Shown: in pieces, positions 53,294 to 64,000 of the stretch
Layout: each line of letters opens with the position of its first letter
How positions within the stretch are numbered: position 1 is the first letter of the stretch
Assembly (NCBI RefSeq): GCF_033807575.1
Contig: NC_084720.1
Location: 14,577,570-14,641,569, forward strand
Origin: Cydia pomonella
Lineage: Eukaryota > Arthropoda > Insecta > Lepidoptera > Tortricidae
Length of the DNA: 64,000 bases
Direction of reading: 5' to 3'
Program-made: the position numbers and the translations under genes
Notes under the pieces: model-generated
What the model was told of the DNA's origin: nothing
Database searches by the model: none
What the model saw: the letters and a program-made list of their open reading frames with translations, nothing else

Positions 53294-54004
53294 GGCTAGT
53301 TATAGTAATCATCTGTATATATCCATTATGTATATTGTTATTGTAAATATCCGATTAAAAAAAGTATCTAAACATTACCGTATAAAAGAGTAACATGTTT
53401 TATAAAGAGAGAGAGAGACAAACTTAGAGTCAAAGCTGATGTCATCGGTCAATGAAAGAGGAGGAGAAAAGGATGTCAACCAAGCATTTCTTAAACCTAG
53501 CAATGTGGGGGTTAAAAATATCAATGCCCCTACCGCAATGAGCTCCGGTTATTATATCATTATATTGGCGGCACATTCTTGTAATTGGATTGGATTGTTC
53601 TTATATTCTAGAGTGTATAATTTTGTAATAATAATAAATGTTTGGCGGCAATCTTAAACAGATCGACCTAAGCAAAGCTTGTACTATGGGTACTACATAA
53701 AAAGATAAATACATATATACATACATAGAACGCAGAAAGGTTAGCAGTTAGTTCCGGATATTTTTGTTTGCCCTTGGCGACGCCAAAGAGCTGACGGCTA
53801 CACTTTGAATCTCGGTTCATTCTCAGGTATTACGAAACCACGATTTTCTTCGACCGCTATTTTTCCTTATTCCACCAGGATACTGCAGGAGTTTTTATGT
53901 GTCATTGAGTTTGAAAACTTACGAGTTTTATGTAAGCAATTTCCCGGTATTTATTTTTACTGAAACTTTACATGAGTAAGCCGCCAAACAAGGGTCAAAC
54001 TAAA
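53294..54004. other. Intergenic, no gene seen
   Basis: A short (GA)n run is at 53407-53418. The ORF at 53439-53657 is not supported. Confidence 0.4.
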
Positions 54005-54835
54005 TAAAAAAACCGGTCAAGTGCGAGTTCGTTTTACTTGGGCACCGAGGGTTCCGTACAAACTTTGAATTATACCGAAAGAATTTTGATAAGAAGTACC
54101 TATACTAAGTATAACAAAAAAAATTGTGTACCTACAGCGCCATCTATCACCAATTGACTAACTAATTTACGCGATGTATGATGATTAACTAATTCTGTAT
54201 CATGTGAATCGATTTCAACAATTGCTCTTTTAATTTAAAAAAGATTTCTTTATTCACTAATTATATTTTTCCGGTAAAATTTATAGATACCTATTATGTA
54301 AAAAATTCGTAATTTCTCTTCGGTGGTTTCTTTTTGTTCACATCCTCCTTGATAAATCATTTTTTTCCACTATGAAAAATAAAATAAACATGTTTTTCAT
54401 GTCAGCAGCTGGAATAAGGGTAATTTGCTGCTTAAAACAGTGAGGAATCACATTTTGCTCACATCTATTATACTCGTAGAATCTTTCGCTTGCACGGGAT
54501 TCAACATAAGGCCTCGAAGAAATATCAAACTTTGCTCTCTTCTTGTACAAATAACTATTGTAATGTACAATTTAAGTTCTTTCAAATGATGCCCCACTTA
54601 ACCTGGTCAATAGACTTAGAAATTTTGCCCCCTCTTCATATTGGGCATTTTCCATAGTTAATACAAAAAATACTTTCAATGTGTCTGGGTTAGCGTTGTT
54701 CATAACTATTCTAAATTTCGAATCGATAACTTAAGTGGTTCTCGAGATATTTAGCGATGTGACAGACAGAAGGACGGACAGAGTTGCACCATACGGGTTC
54801 CTTTTGTACCTTTTTGGTACAGAACCCTAAAAAAG
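54005..54835 (-). mobile_element. Inverted copy of the 'AGGGTTCCGT' repeat family
   Basis: Begins AAACCGGTCAAGTGCGAGTT and GAGGGTTCCGTACAAAC (the far end of the 41771 family, inverted) and finishes GGTACAGAACCCTAAAAAA. The inner right part matches 47100-47330. The ORF at 54338-54550 lies inside. Confidence 0.6.
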
Positions 54836-57090
54836 ACGTAAAAATATAACAGCTAAAACCAATCTATGCTGCAGCGGAGCCTTCAAAAAACAAAAACTTA
54901 ATAATTGAACCGGGTTGAAACGAAACTCGGGCTGCACGGGATTTCCGGCCAATTAGGTTTTTTGGCGAAAGTAGAACGGGTACAAGTGTACAACCTAATT
55001 ACATTGTTGGGGAAAAGGTAAGCAATATAGACCAAATATGACCACCATTGACTCAGTCATAACATTAAAACTTTGCAGGTATATACTGAGAGGGTGTGGG
55101 GCAAGTGGTAAGTTTTAGCGTTTTTCATTTAATTTAGGATTAAATATGGTTGACTCCCGAGTCCTAATATTACAACTTTGCACGTATCGAGTTTTAAGTT
55201 TTAGTGAATTGTCTTTGACTTTAGAGTTTATATCCACCATTGACTCGGTTCCTAAGTTTCATAACATAATATATCTGGTTTACAGTCGTATAACATCGAT
55301 TTAAAGTGATTGGTTGATATTTTAAAAGTCGCTCAACGATTAGTTGGCGTCATCGATATCACGCGATGCCGTCCATCAATCACGGGGCTCTGTTTTCCCA
55401 CCATATTGGAAACGGTTGATGGCAGGGAATGAATGAAACTCGGGCATTCGGTCTTGATCTTTCAATGAACTAACTTGCTTACGGAATAAACATAGGCTGT
55501 TAATTCTATCTATTGTAATTATAAAATAAGTCAATTTAAGATAAACAATAAAGTATATTAATAAGTTTAATCAAGTGTCTTTGAATAATAAATCAAGTCT
55601 CTAAAAGTGAAATAAAGCGGTTTAAATCAATATTCCTAGTCAAGCTGTTTGGAGTTTCCCTTAAGATTTGGTGCCCAGTAGTTGGAGTTTTATACTAGCT
55701 AGTATCCATAAAATTGTCCTGTGATGAGAGTGGCGCATTTATATATTATGTATGGTTTTTAAAGATCGTTTGAATTTTAGGGCCTGATTTTCTGGAGTTT
55801 TCGCTTATAACTTGCACATCTGAAACGCGGCGTCTGGCCCGAAAGATATGGCTTTTAATAAAAATTTGTGTTACGATTATTGTTCGCCGTATGAAAATAA
55901 TTGTCAAGTCGATATTTATTAAAATTTTATATTTACTGCGACCGCAAATCGAGGTCTCGGCGAGCAGACGTAAGTATTATAAGGGTTGGGTTTAATTGTA
56001 TGAGTAATATTGTTAATTTTCTTCGTCACCTACCCTTTTGTTTTATTAAGAGGGTAGGGTAGAAGGATTTTTTGTGGGTTTATGGGATTCAACTTGAATG
56101 TTCACTCTTTATTGATACTAAATATTGTCGATTGCGTAACTGGAACAATCAACCTTTTTGGGGTTTTTTACAAATGATATTCAAGATGTAACAAAAATAG
56201 TGGGGATTTGTTTAAGGTCATATTCGATATCGTGTTCTGATTAGCAAAAGAAACAACATTTCTAACGCATATTTTTTTTTATTTCTGTGGGGCAGGTAGT
56301 CCAAGTCGGCCAACCCTCCATACAAAAGCCGAAAGTTTCTTGCGTAAAAAAAATGTTTCTTCTATTCCCCACTCGATACCGAATTAAACCTTAAACGAAT
56401 CCCCACTATTTTGTCACATCCTATATTTCCAAAAGAGATATTTTTTATTTTGTTTTTTAAGTAAGTAAGTCACAAATTATAAACTGAAATAAGTATATGT
56501 CATATCTTCTTGAACCTAAGGTTTTCGCGGCCTAGCGCCAGGGTCCGCTAAATAAGTATACCTACATATAAGTCAAACTCTAAGGAAAAAGTGACTACGT
56601 GCTCCAGTGGCGGACTAATTCTAAGGGCACTGCTTGCCCTTAGAGTAGAGTTAGTAAAAGACACCTAGTCTTTTAAAGATTGCTTATCTCGAGAAATCGG
56701 GACGGGTACCGCCGTGGCCGTGTAGCCTAGAGGTTCTAAACTGTAGGCCAGGAGCATATATCGTCAGTCATCGCGTCTCGATTTATTCTTTGTCAGATGA
56801 TAGTTTAGATGCTATTATGTATTAAAAAAACTGTCAGCTGGTAGTACCGCGGTGGAAAGACCGTCAAATGATGACATGAACATGTAAAATAAAACAACGG
56901 GTTGTACTCCGGGAATGCCGAGTATTAACGTTGTGCATTTTTGATATTTTGGAATGGTTAGGGAATAATTTTGCAAGAATTGCTTTAATTTTCAGTATAA
57001 AAGTACTTACTATAATTTATGTGGTAAAATTAAATATTAATTTATTGCACTATAAAAAACATGATAATTTACCTATATTATATTAAAAAC
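54836..57090. other. Long intergenic stretch, no gene seen
   Basis: More than 2 kb of AT-rich sequence. No ORF over 60 codons and no repeat that I could pair within the window. Confidence 0.5.
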
Positions 57091-57401
57091 TTAAGGCGAA
57101 GGGTAGGGCAAGCTCTTTCCATACAAACGTTGTGCGCGTTTTTCTTCGTTTAAGTTTGCGCTACAGTTATTATTTTTGGTAAATATGCTTATTTTTCTGT
57201 TAGCTAGGGCTTGATGTAGTATTTTTTTTAGGTGTTTTTGTATTTTTTTTTAATAAAGACAAATTTCTACATCAAGTTCAGCGTATATCCAATATACATA
57301 TACATGCCAAAAATGAAATGAAATGCTATAGTGTCAAAACTAACGAAAAAAACTTGCACAAGGTTTGTCTGGAGAATGCCTTGCCCTACCCTGCGCCTTA
57401 A
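57091..57401. mobile_element. TTAA-flanked MITE with about 60-bp TIRs
   Basis: TTAAGGCGAAGGGTAGGGCA at the left is mirrored by TGCCTTGCCCTACCCTGCGCC and TTAA at the right; pairing extends inward (GCGCGTTTTTCTTCGTT / AACGAAAAAAACTTGC). A TTAA at each end suggests a piggyBac-type target duplication; this is inference. Confidence 0.75.
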
Positions 57402-58771
57402 CACCTCAGAACTATTAAAATTATTTAATATTAAAAAGTTTATCTCAGAAAAATCATCTTCCATCCATAATTTCAACGACTCTACTCTACTGGCTTCAAT
57501 GACATTGTAACAGTTTTTAGATCAGGTCACGTGTCCGTCTTACGAATTTTCAATCTGTCGGTCACGTGACTTGTCGCGAGTTTAACATTTTTTCCCCATC
57601 ACAAAAAGTGCACAGCGCCGCTAAAGAAGTTTTCACTTCAACCTAGTTCCAAATAGCACCATACCTAGTTCTCCGAGCCCACTCAATAAAACACTACAAT
57701 CGTATAGTAGGGTCATATAATTGATAAAATACTTATTCAGACTTTCAAAATAATAAGTTACCGATATTGCGAATTGTTAAATATACAAATCTGAGCATAT
57801 TTTAAAAGAGCTACACACGAAAAATTCCAAGCAGTAACCAGGGCTAACAAAATGCCCAGGGAATTCACTAATTAAATTCATAACTTAACAGTTTTATATT
57901 TCTTGCGCAACTAGTGTGCTTACCTACTTACACAAATTCGTATCTAACTAAATATATTTTTTTAAAAGGAACCTTAATTCGAGAGTCATTAAGTCCACAT
58001 TTTAAAAGTGTTGCAATATTGATATTGGCTTTGGAAAGGTATCGGAATACCAGCCGTTGCTGAGATCACGAACTATGTACAGAAAAAGTGAGCAAGTCTT
58101 GCGCATGTCACCGTTTTTATGACATTGGTGTAAGATTTAATTTCGCTTGGCCAAGTGAAAGTTATCATTGGACATGCAAATGTTAGGTGTTTTAAGAAAA
58201 CTGCGGTTTAAATTCCATTAAAATGTTAAGTCAAGTTAGTTCTCGGTATGAGTCTCAGGAGAAAATATTCACAACAATTAATTGGTGGTTTTATTTTTAT
58301 TCAAGATATCATTCAAATAATTTTTCAAATTAAAATAAATCGATTTAGTGTGCGGTGATCGGTGATATGTCTAAATTGGTCAAAAATGTCGCGGCTTCTT
58401 TCTTGTGACATTTATACAATGCGTTGTCTATAGTTATATGTATGGGCTAAATATGGCCAATTAGAACTGCGTTATTCGTAAAATCAGAAGAAAACAGTAA
58501 TTCGAATTAAGAAACGAGATTAATACAAGTAATTGTTAGATTTCAGGTAAAAATATTGTTACAAGGTCATTGACTCTTACGTTTGCAAAATTCGGCGCAC
58601 GATGGCTTTTGATTAATACCTATCGATGTTGCCAGTGTTAAAACACTTACATGCAATATAAGAAAAAAAAATCGAATATCGAGACTAATAAAAAGTTTGG
58701 TAGGAGTATGAAGTGAATTGGGACTGATAATTTATAAAATCCAAAATATGTATTTATTAAAGTGAAAATTA
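57402..58771. other. Intergenic, no gene seen
   Basis: AT-rich, no supported feature. The minus ORF at 58647-59000 is antisense to the LINE fragment that follows. Confidence 0.4.
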
Positions 58772-59022
58772 AAATGGAGCTGGGTGGGACATGTTGCCAG
58801 GCAGAGTGATGGCAGGTGGGCCAAATTGCTAACGGAATGGTGGCCGCTTTCAGACGAAAGGAGTGCCTGGCGTCCGTTGGCTCGTTGGGTGGACGACATT
58901 CGGAAGACTGCGGGTCACTTCTGGATGAGATTGGCTCGGGACCGGGATAAGTGGCGTACTGGAAGAGAGGCCTATGCTCAGCAGTGGGCGATAAAAGCAT
59001 AATATGATGATGATGATGATGA
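58772..59022 (+). pseudogene. RTE-type LINE ORF2 C-terminus with (ATG)n tail
   Basis: The open frame KWSWVGHVARQSDGRWAKLL continues through WRPLARWVDDIRKTAG and AYAQQWAIKA to TAA at 59000-59002, then (ATGATG)n. The WVGHVARxxDxRW...RWxDDI..W...A...W pattern is typical of RTE-like ORF2 ends. Same family as 32917-33160. About 76 codons remain, frame intact. Confidence 0.8.
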
Positions 59023-59159
59023 TATTTATTATTAGTCTATGGGTGTATGGGACCCAATACATTCCAGGACTCTTCTCTTTCCGAATAGACTCTAGCTATT
59101 TTATTGATATTTCTCGGCGTAAACAGCAAAAGATATATACTGTATGTATGCGCCACTTA

Positions 59160-59345
59160 CAGTGATATAACTAACTAACTAACTATTGTGGCGCAGTGAT
59201 CCAAAGAGGGTCTTGGCCTCCAAAACGAGAGAATGCCATCTGTCCCGATCCTGTGCCACTTCCTGCCAGTTGTCGGCTTTGAGTTGGCACAGATCCGCCT
59301 GTACACTGTCGCTCCAGCGGTATCTGGGCCGACCCACTGGGCTGG
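59160..59345 (-). pseudogene. RTE-like LINE ORF2 C-terminal fragment
   Basis: The minus strand reads SPVGRPRYRWSDSVQADLCQ, LKADNWQEVAQDRDRWHSLV and EAKTLFGSLRHNS before a stop at 59179-59181, then a (TTAG)n tail at about 59167-59184. Same family as 61325-61712 and 45325-45620. Confidence 0.75.
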
Positions 59346-59577
59346 TGTTAAGAGAGCTTACAGTGATATACTTAAATAAAAATATTTTATACATATTTTC
59401 CTTTAGCTTTGATACACAAACACAAAAGTTTTTAAATATTATAAACATTAAAATGTGTCAACGGATTTTTGAGTGCCTCTGCACTACAACGTCTAAAATC
59501 GTAAAAATCCCATAGTCCGGTGATAATACTTCGAGTTTCAACAAATAGAAGCAGCCACTAACCGTCACTGGACAAAA

Positions 59578-59640
59578 TAAATCCAATATAAGGCAAAGTA
59601 AGTCCAATATAAGGCAAAATAAGTCCGATATAAGGCAAAC
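59578..59640. repeat. Three tandem 21-bp units
   Basis: Units start at 59578, 59599 and 59620, each close to TAAGTCCAATATAAGGCAAAA. Because 21 is a multiple of 3, the minus-strand ORF at 59458-59706 shows a repeating LILDLxC peptide; the ORF is not otherwise supported. Confidence 0.9.
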
Positions 59641-61120
59641 ACTATCTGAGGAGACAACGGTCCAGAAATATGGCGACGTTAACAATATTTTTGAATTTAA
59701 CGTCACGTCGAAAAGCCGAATGGAAACCAGGCAAGCGGGAGTTTTTGTTGCCAGATGGTTCCGTAGACATTTTTATTTATAATTTACAAGCACTTATTCG
59801 GAACGAGCTGGTAATGATTAACGATTTATATCTCAAAACGTATTATTGAATACGACGAAGAAATGTGTTCCACTCAGTGATATTCGAAACCCGAACTTTA
59901 ATCTACTAAATCGAATACTTTTCGAAACTCCGTGGTATCGTCAAGTTATTGCTACCACTGTTGATTTAAAAATATTTTGATGATCTCATCCAAATAAAAT
60001 ATCCTCAAAAATAAATTTGGTATTTAAAAATCTTTAAAAAAAGGTAGTATATACTCGTAAATAAAAATAACAAAAAAAATAACGTTAATAAAAATTCGCA
60101 AAAATAAAAAACATAAGTACATAGGTCGTTAGTAAAGGTAGTGAATTCTGTCTAGCCCCTTTATATTATTACAATGAGATGTTAGTACCTATTGAAAAGT
60201 GACACCAACCTATAAAATCATGTGTTCATCTTTTATGTTGTACAGATTTTTTAGGAGTATACAGAAGCTACGATGCTTGAATCGTTTATTTTTTAGAATT
60301 TAAATTCGTTTCAGGGTTGAATCATACCCATCCAGTTATATGAATTTCACAAAAAAACATCTTGCCTATCGTAAAAGCAATGAACCTTTTAATATTCCCG
60401 TTGTTTACCGTTCCTACGGATCTCTAAAACCCTGAAAGCCTCCCTGCGCCGCGCAAACACTTGAACAGGAAAATTGCTACGACGTCGAGGGACTAGCATA
60501 AATTCATAACTTTACATCATCATTTAAAAGAAAAAAAATCGCCCGAAGCATGGCTGACGGCATATCACCGGTTATTTCCTTAGTCCTCTCAGAAAAGGAC
60601 TTAACTTCTTTCGTTCCTCTATGGCGTTTACAACGTTTTAAGTTAAGCTTATAGCTTTAAGGTTTCACAAACAACACTCGGCTTTGTTTAACTAATCTTA
60701 AGATCTAAAATCCATTTGAAGCGAAAACAAACTGTGCCAAATAAAAAGTTTTTAAAATTCATATCAAAAAGGTCGCGTTTTGGTATAATTTCTGGGTAAT
60801 TTCGGTTTCAATAGACTAGCTTGTACAAGAAGTTTGAAACTTGAAAGTTTGGAATGAAATGTCAATACAGTAACTTTGGATACTTATAATTTACTTTTGG
60901 AGAGTTTGTATTTCTTATGCCAACGACTAGTATATTATAACGCACTGTATTTGCTTTGTCTGAAAACTTAGTGAATATTTTAAGAGGGCGTTTGAAGAAC
61001 ATTTTTTATATAAAGCGAAGGCGAGGGAATATAGAAGAAACGCTACTAAAAGTTTTGATTGGCTAACATATATTTCGATTTCGACAACAAATATTAAGAT
61101 ATATTATTTATTTCTGACTA
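59641..61120. other. Intergenic, no gene seen
   Basis: Mostly very AT-rich; no ORF above 60 codons and no recognised element. Confidence 0.5.
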
Positions 61121-61712
61121 GGTAGAAGGCTGTTCTCCTCTTTGAGTGTTAGCGTTCAAGCCTCACATCCATACATCAGTATGGGGTGGATCACGGTTTT
61201 ATAGATCCGTAGGTTAGTCTGTCACTGAGCACCTTGGACACCAACACTTTATGAGCGCAGCACTACAACGTAAGATGTCTTGAATACGGATACTAATTAC
61301 ACAACGATATTATTACAGAACGTAAGGTGTTAAAAAAGATTCAGGGACCCGTTAAAAGAGACGATGGCAGTTGGAGGATTCGGAAAAATGTTGAAATCGA
61401 AGAACTCATGTTCTATATAATACTATGTAATATAATAAGTAGGTGAGACCAAAGCACGTCTTCTCCGTTGACTGGGCCACCTCGAATGAATGGGTGAAGA
61501 TCGTGCTGTAAAGAGGGCATATTTGGGTCGTCCGACTGGACGCCGTCCTGCAGGTTATCCTAAGTATCGTGGGCCGATAGACTGGAGGCAGATATCCGTG
61601 AGTTCGGCGTCAGTGAAAAATGCCGTGAATCCGCGCAGGACCGGGAAAAATGGCGTGCTCTTGTGTTGAAGACCAAGACTCATTTAGGGTCATTGCGCCA
61701 AACTAGTAACTA
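61121..61712 (+). pseudogene. RTE-like LINE fragment with inverted 5' part
   Basis: 61121-61262, read on the minus strand, encodes YKTVIHPILMYGCEA*TLTL and KEENS. 61325-61712, on the plus strand, carries KVLKKIQGPVKRDDGSWRIR, KARLLR*LGHLE*MGEDRAV, GRPTGRRPAGYPKYR and, after a one-base shift, DREKWRALVLKTKTHLGSLR to TAA. In the intact protein the first part directly precedes the second, as in the order seen at 45325-45620. So the 5' part is inverted, the classic result of twin priming. Stops and a frameshift make it dead. Confidence 0.75.
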
Positions 61713-61864
61713 AGTATGGTATAGTAAGTTATTTAATTTTAAGATCACCACGTATCATTGGATGTCTTGCCAGCCATTTACATCACTTTGAAAAGGCACG
61801 AAAAATGTTAATGTTCGGTTACTAACAGTTATTTTATTATTTTTAGTGTCAGTGAAAAGGAATT

Positions 61865-62095
61865 AGTGCATTTGATATTTACCAGTCGCTTTTCGGTGAA
61901 GGAAAACATCGTGAGGAAACCGGACTAATCCCAACAAGGCCTAGTTTACCCTCTGGGTTGGAAGGTCAGATGGCAGTCGCTTTCGCAAAAACTAGTGCCT
62001 ACGCCAAATCTTGGGATTTAGTTGTCAAGCGGACCCCAGGCTCCCATGAGCCGTGGCAAATGCCGGGACAACGCGAGGAAGAAGAAGAAGAAGTG
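61865..62095 (+). mobile_element. SINE/retroposon with (GAA)n tail
   Basis: Begins near TCGCTTTTCGGTGAAGGAAA, has ACATCGTGAGGAAACCGGAC, CTCTGGGTTGGAAGGTCAG, GTGCCTACGCCAAATCTTGG and ends CGGGACAACGCGAGGAAGAA with a (GAA)n tail at 62079-62093. The GAAGGAAAACATCGTGAGGA core is shared with the SINE at 19011-19312. Confidence 0.7.
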
Positions 62096-62540
62096 AAAAG
62101 GAATTAGGTAGCCATTGTAGAAATAGGTAAATTATTTTTTGATATTCAAGTAATTAACCTAATAAAATGACAACTTGTGAAATGATTCATGATCTAAAAT
62201 GTAACATTATAGCTTTTGAATGCTTAGAATAAATATGCAAAACCACTTAGTACACCTGAATCCCAAAAACTCCTAGTTACAAATCTACATGTTGTAAAAA
62301 AAAAAAAACAATTCATTCACCAGCTGACCTTTTTAAACTTAATAGGCCTAGAATTTAAAGGGCTCTTTGGAAATTGGATTTTTCTTGGAAATATTTCTGT
62401 TGTCCAAAAATTGGCTATTAAGTGAACAGTCCGCGCACCGGGGAATACACAACGAAGCCGACTTAATTACTCGGTTAAGGTGTGTTGCCGATTGCAAGTT
62501 TTTAAGACGAAAGTAGAGGACCCGCGTACAATCACCTTTT
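62096..62540. other. Intergenic, no gene seen
   Basis: AT-rich; no supported feature. Confidence 0.4.
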
Positions 62541-62850
62541 CATACAAACGTAGTCCTCATGTTACTCTTTAGATATTAACTTTATTGGAAATATTTTCAC
62601 ATAATTTGTTGCATATCAACCACAGCTATGCCCATACGTTAGATTTTTATCGAATTTCTGATTATTGTAAGAGTTAGAAGCATTTAAAATTTTGTATGAA
62701 ATCTGTTTTCGCTCCTAATTTTTATAAAAATACAAAAATGGAAAAAAGTCAGACGTATGAGTATAGCTATTGTTAATATACATCAAATAATGGAAAAATA
62801 TTTTCCAAAATGTCAATATCCAGAGAGGAAAATGGGGACTTCTTTGTATG
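62541..62850. mobile_element. MITE, second full copy of the 35297 family
   Basis: Ends CATACAAACGTAGTCCTCAT and AATGGGGACTTCTTTGTATG pair; the interior (TTGTTGCATATCAACCACAG, GTATGAAATCTGTTTTCGC) matches 35297-35590 in order. Confidence 0.75.
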
Positions 62851-63467
62851 GAGAATAGGCCGTCCTCTTTCCTCTTAACACACCTCTCAAAACCTCTCAA
62901 AATGTGGTACGCAATGGTATGTGGTGTGGTTAGTGAGTTTAAAATGCACTCCCTCAATAAGACTTTAAGCTGATGCTCCGTAATCATCTGCTAAACGAAA
63001 AACTTGTCCAGTATCATCTCATATATGTATAATATGTATTAGTACCTATGTTAATATAATATATATGTTAGTTCATGTACACTGCAATCTTTACCGTGTT
63101 GTCACGTATTAGGGTTATTCTACTTTTTCATGACTATTAATCTATTGCCAGAAAAAAGTATGATAGATTTCGTGTAAACAATTGTATTCCCAAATTGTAC
63201 CTGAACCAAATAATAGGAATATGGTGACCAAAATATAAACAGATGGTAATGCAGCGGTAAATGCCTTATTTTCATACAAATCGGAAGACAATCAAGGACC
63301 ACTAAGTTATTGTGATTAAGAATATTTACAGTATTTATTTACTAAACAGAACTATTGGGATTATTTTAAGCCTCTTTCTCTATCACAAAACAGAAATTAT
63401 GAAAAAGTGTCAATGTACAACATAAGTACAATGGCCCTTTTGTCAATTGTCTTTATTGGATTGTTTT
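62851..63467. other. Intergenic, no gene seen
   Basis: The minus ORFs at 62715-62987 and 63120-63302 have no recognised motifs; the first overlaps the MITE. Confidence 0.4.
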
Positions 63468-63498
63468 GTGCAATAAAGTTAAAATAAATAAATAAAAG
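63468..63498 (+). repeat. LINE-type tail (TGTGCAATAAAG + (AAAT)n)
   Basis: TTGTGCAATAAAGTTAAAAT followed by AAATAAATAAA looks like the very end of a plus-strand non-LTR element. No coding part is attached. Confidence 0.4.
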
Positions 63499-63839
63499 TA
63501 CGATCGGCAGCGCACCTTAAAGTATCGTTGTTCCTCCCCGCGATCCCAAATAAGTAGGGAACTAAGCCCCGCTCGTCAGGCTCTGGCCTGTAATAAACTA
63601 CACAAATTAAACATTACCATTCTGTACTTTATATGTAAACGAAATAAATTAAATTGCAAATCAAATAAAATTAACATGACTTTACATAGAAAGTACAAAA
63701 AAGAAAATAATCTGCATCGACAAACGACAAGTTTTATTTACCAAAAGTACATAAAATGCATAAACAAAATTAAGATAAATTTAATAACTTAGAACTAAAC
63801 CTTAAAACCTAAGTAACTAAACTAAAAATACGACTACCA
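63499..63839 (-). mobile_element. Probable 3' UTR of the LINE at the right edge
   Basis: Follows the stop codon at 63840-63842 on the minus strand; mostly AT-rich with a GC-richer block at 63505-63595. The exact 3' end is not defined. Confidence 0.4.
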
Positions 63840-64000
63840 CTAAATATAAAATACCTCCCCCAAATCCCTTGCTTCCGGCATAGACCCTAAAACGCTGACG
63901 GCGTTACCTCTTTGCACCGCCAGACTCAACCTCTGAGCAAAGAAGGAGCCCGCTCTGTGGGCCCCCGAGACACCTATTAGGCGTTCCGACGCATTTTTAA
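63840..64000 (-). pseudogene. LINE ORF2 C-terminus, cut by the window edge
   Basis: From the right edge the minus strand reads NASERLIGVSGAHRAGSFFA, QRLSLAVQRGNAVSVLGSMP, EARDLGEVFYI, then TAG at 63842-63840. The ending matches the fragment at 53105-53293. The frame is intact in the visible part, so the element may be longer outside the window; whether it is whole cannot be judged here. Confidence 0.7.

Overview
The window looks like a repeat-dense, AT-rich intergenic or intronic stretch of a lepidopteran (moth or butterfly) nuclear genome. The basis is my recognition of repeat families common in Lepidoptera: tRNA-derived SINEs with (TTA)n or (GAA)n tails, RTE-type LINE ends in (ATG)n or (GAA)n, LINE tails ending in a GTGCAATAAAGAGTAT-type motif, TA-flanked mariner-type MITEs, and long-palindrome MITEs. 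No search could be run, so family names are by recognition only. No complete host gene, rRNA, true tRNA or CRISPR array is visible.

The one intact multi-gene unit is a Gypsy-type LTR retrotransposon on the minus strand (4325-9913). It has two 786-bp LTRs that look identical, a 4-bp target duplication (CAGG), a primer-binding site, a polypurine tract, a gag ORF (281 codons) and a pol ORF (protease, reverse transcriptase, RNase H, integrase; about 1040 codons). There is no env. gag and pol overlap, and the overlap carries a well-formed candidate -1 frameshift signal: slippery GGGAAAT in the gag reading phase, a 5-nt spacer and a 9-bp stem. The element looks young and possibly active.

Layout. 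0-4.3 kb: a 1.2-kb foldback element and a 5'-truncated RTE end. 4.3-9.9 kb: the Gypsy element. 10-16 kb: a SINE with an inverted tail, a candidate first exon with a CxxC motif and a GTAAGT donor (10831-10940, minus), and a cluster of foldbacks and hairpins. 16-30 kb: MITEs, SINEs, an R1-like LINE remnant, a SINE with a five-fold amplified head and long-hairpin MITEs. 30-45 kb: twin hairpins, an RTE copy whose 5' end snaps back as a perfect 35-bp inverted repeat, a 29-bp perfect palindrome, and a 216-bp tandem duplication that stays open for 193 codons. 45-51 kb: LINE remnants, a TA-flanked MITE with a nested palindrome, and a 1552-bp hAT-like element with a perfect 8-bp target duplication, filled with retroposons. 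51-64 kb: LINE C-terminal fragments, a TTAA-flanked MITE, a 21-bp tandem repeat, a LINE fragment whose 5' part is inverted (twin-priming structure), and the end of a LINE ORF2 running off the right edge.

The host-gene candidates are weak: the exon at 10831-10940, an ORF with a hydrophobic C-terminus at 47455-47805, and a signal-peptide-like start at 52083-52346. Apart from gag and pol, most ORFs longer than 60 codons lie inside repeats or on the strand opposite real coding.
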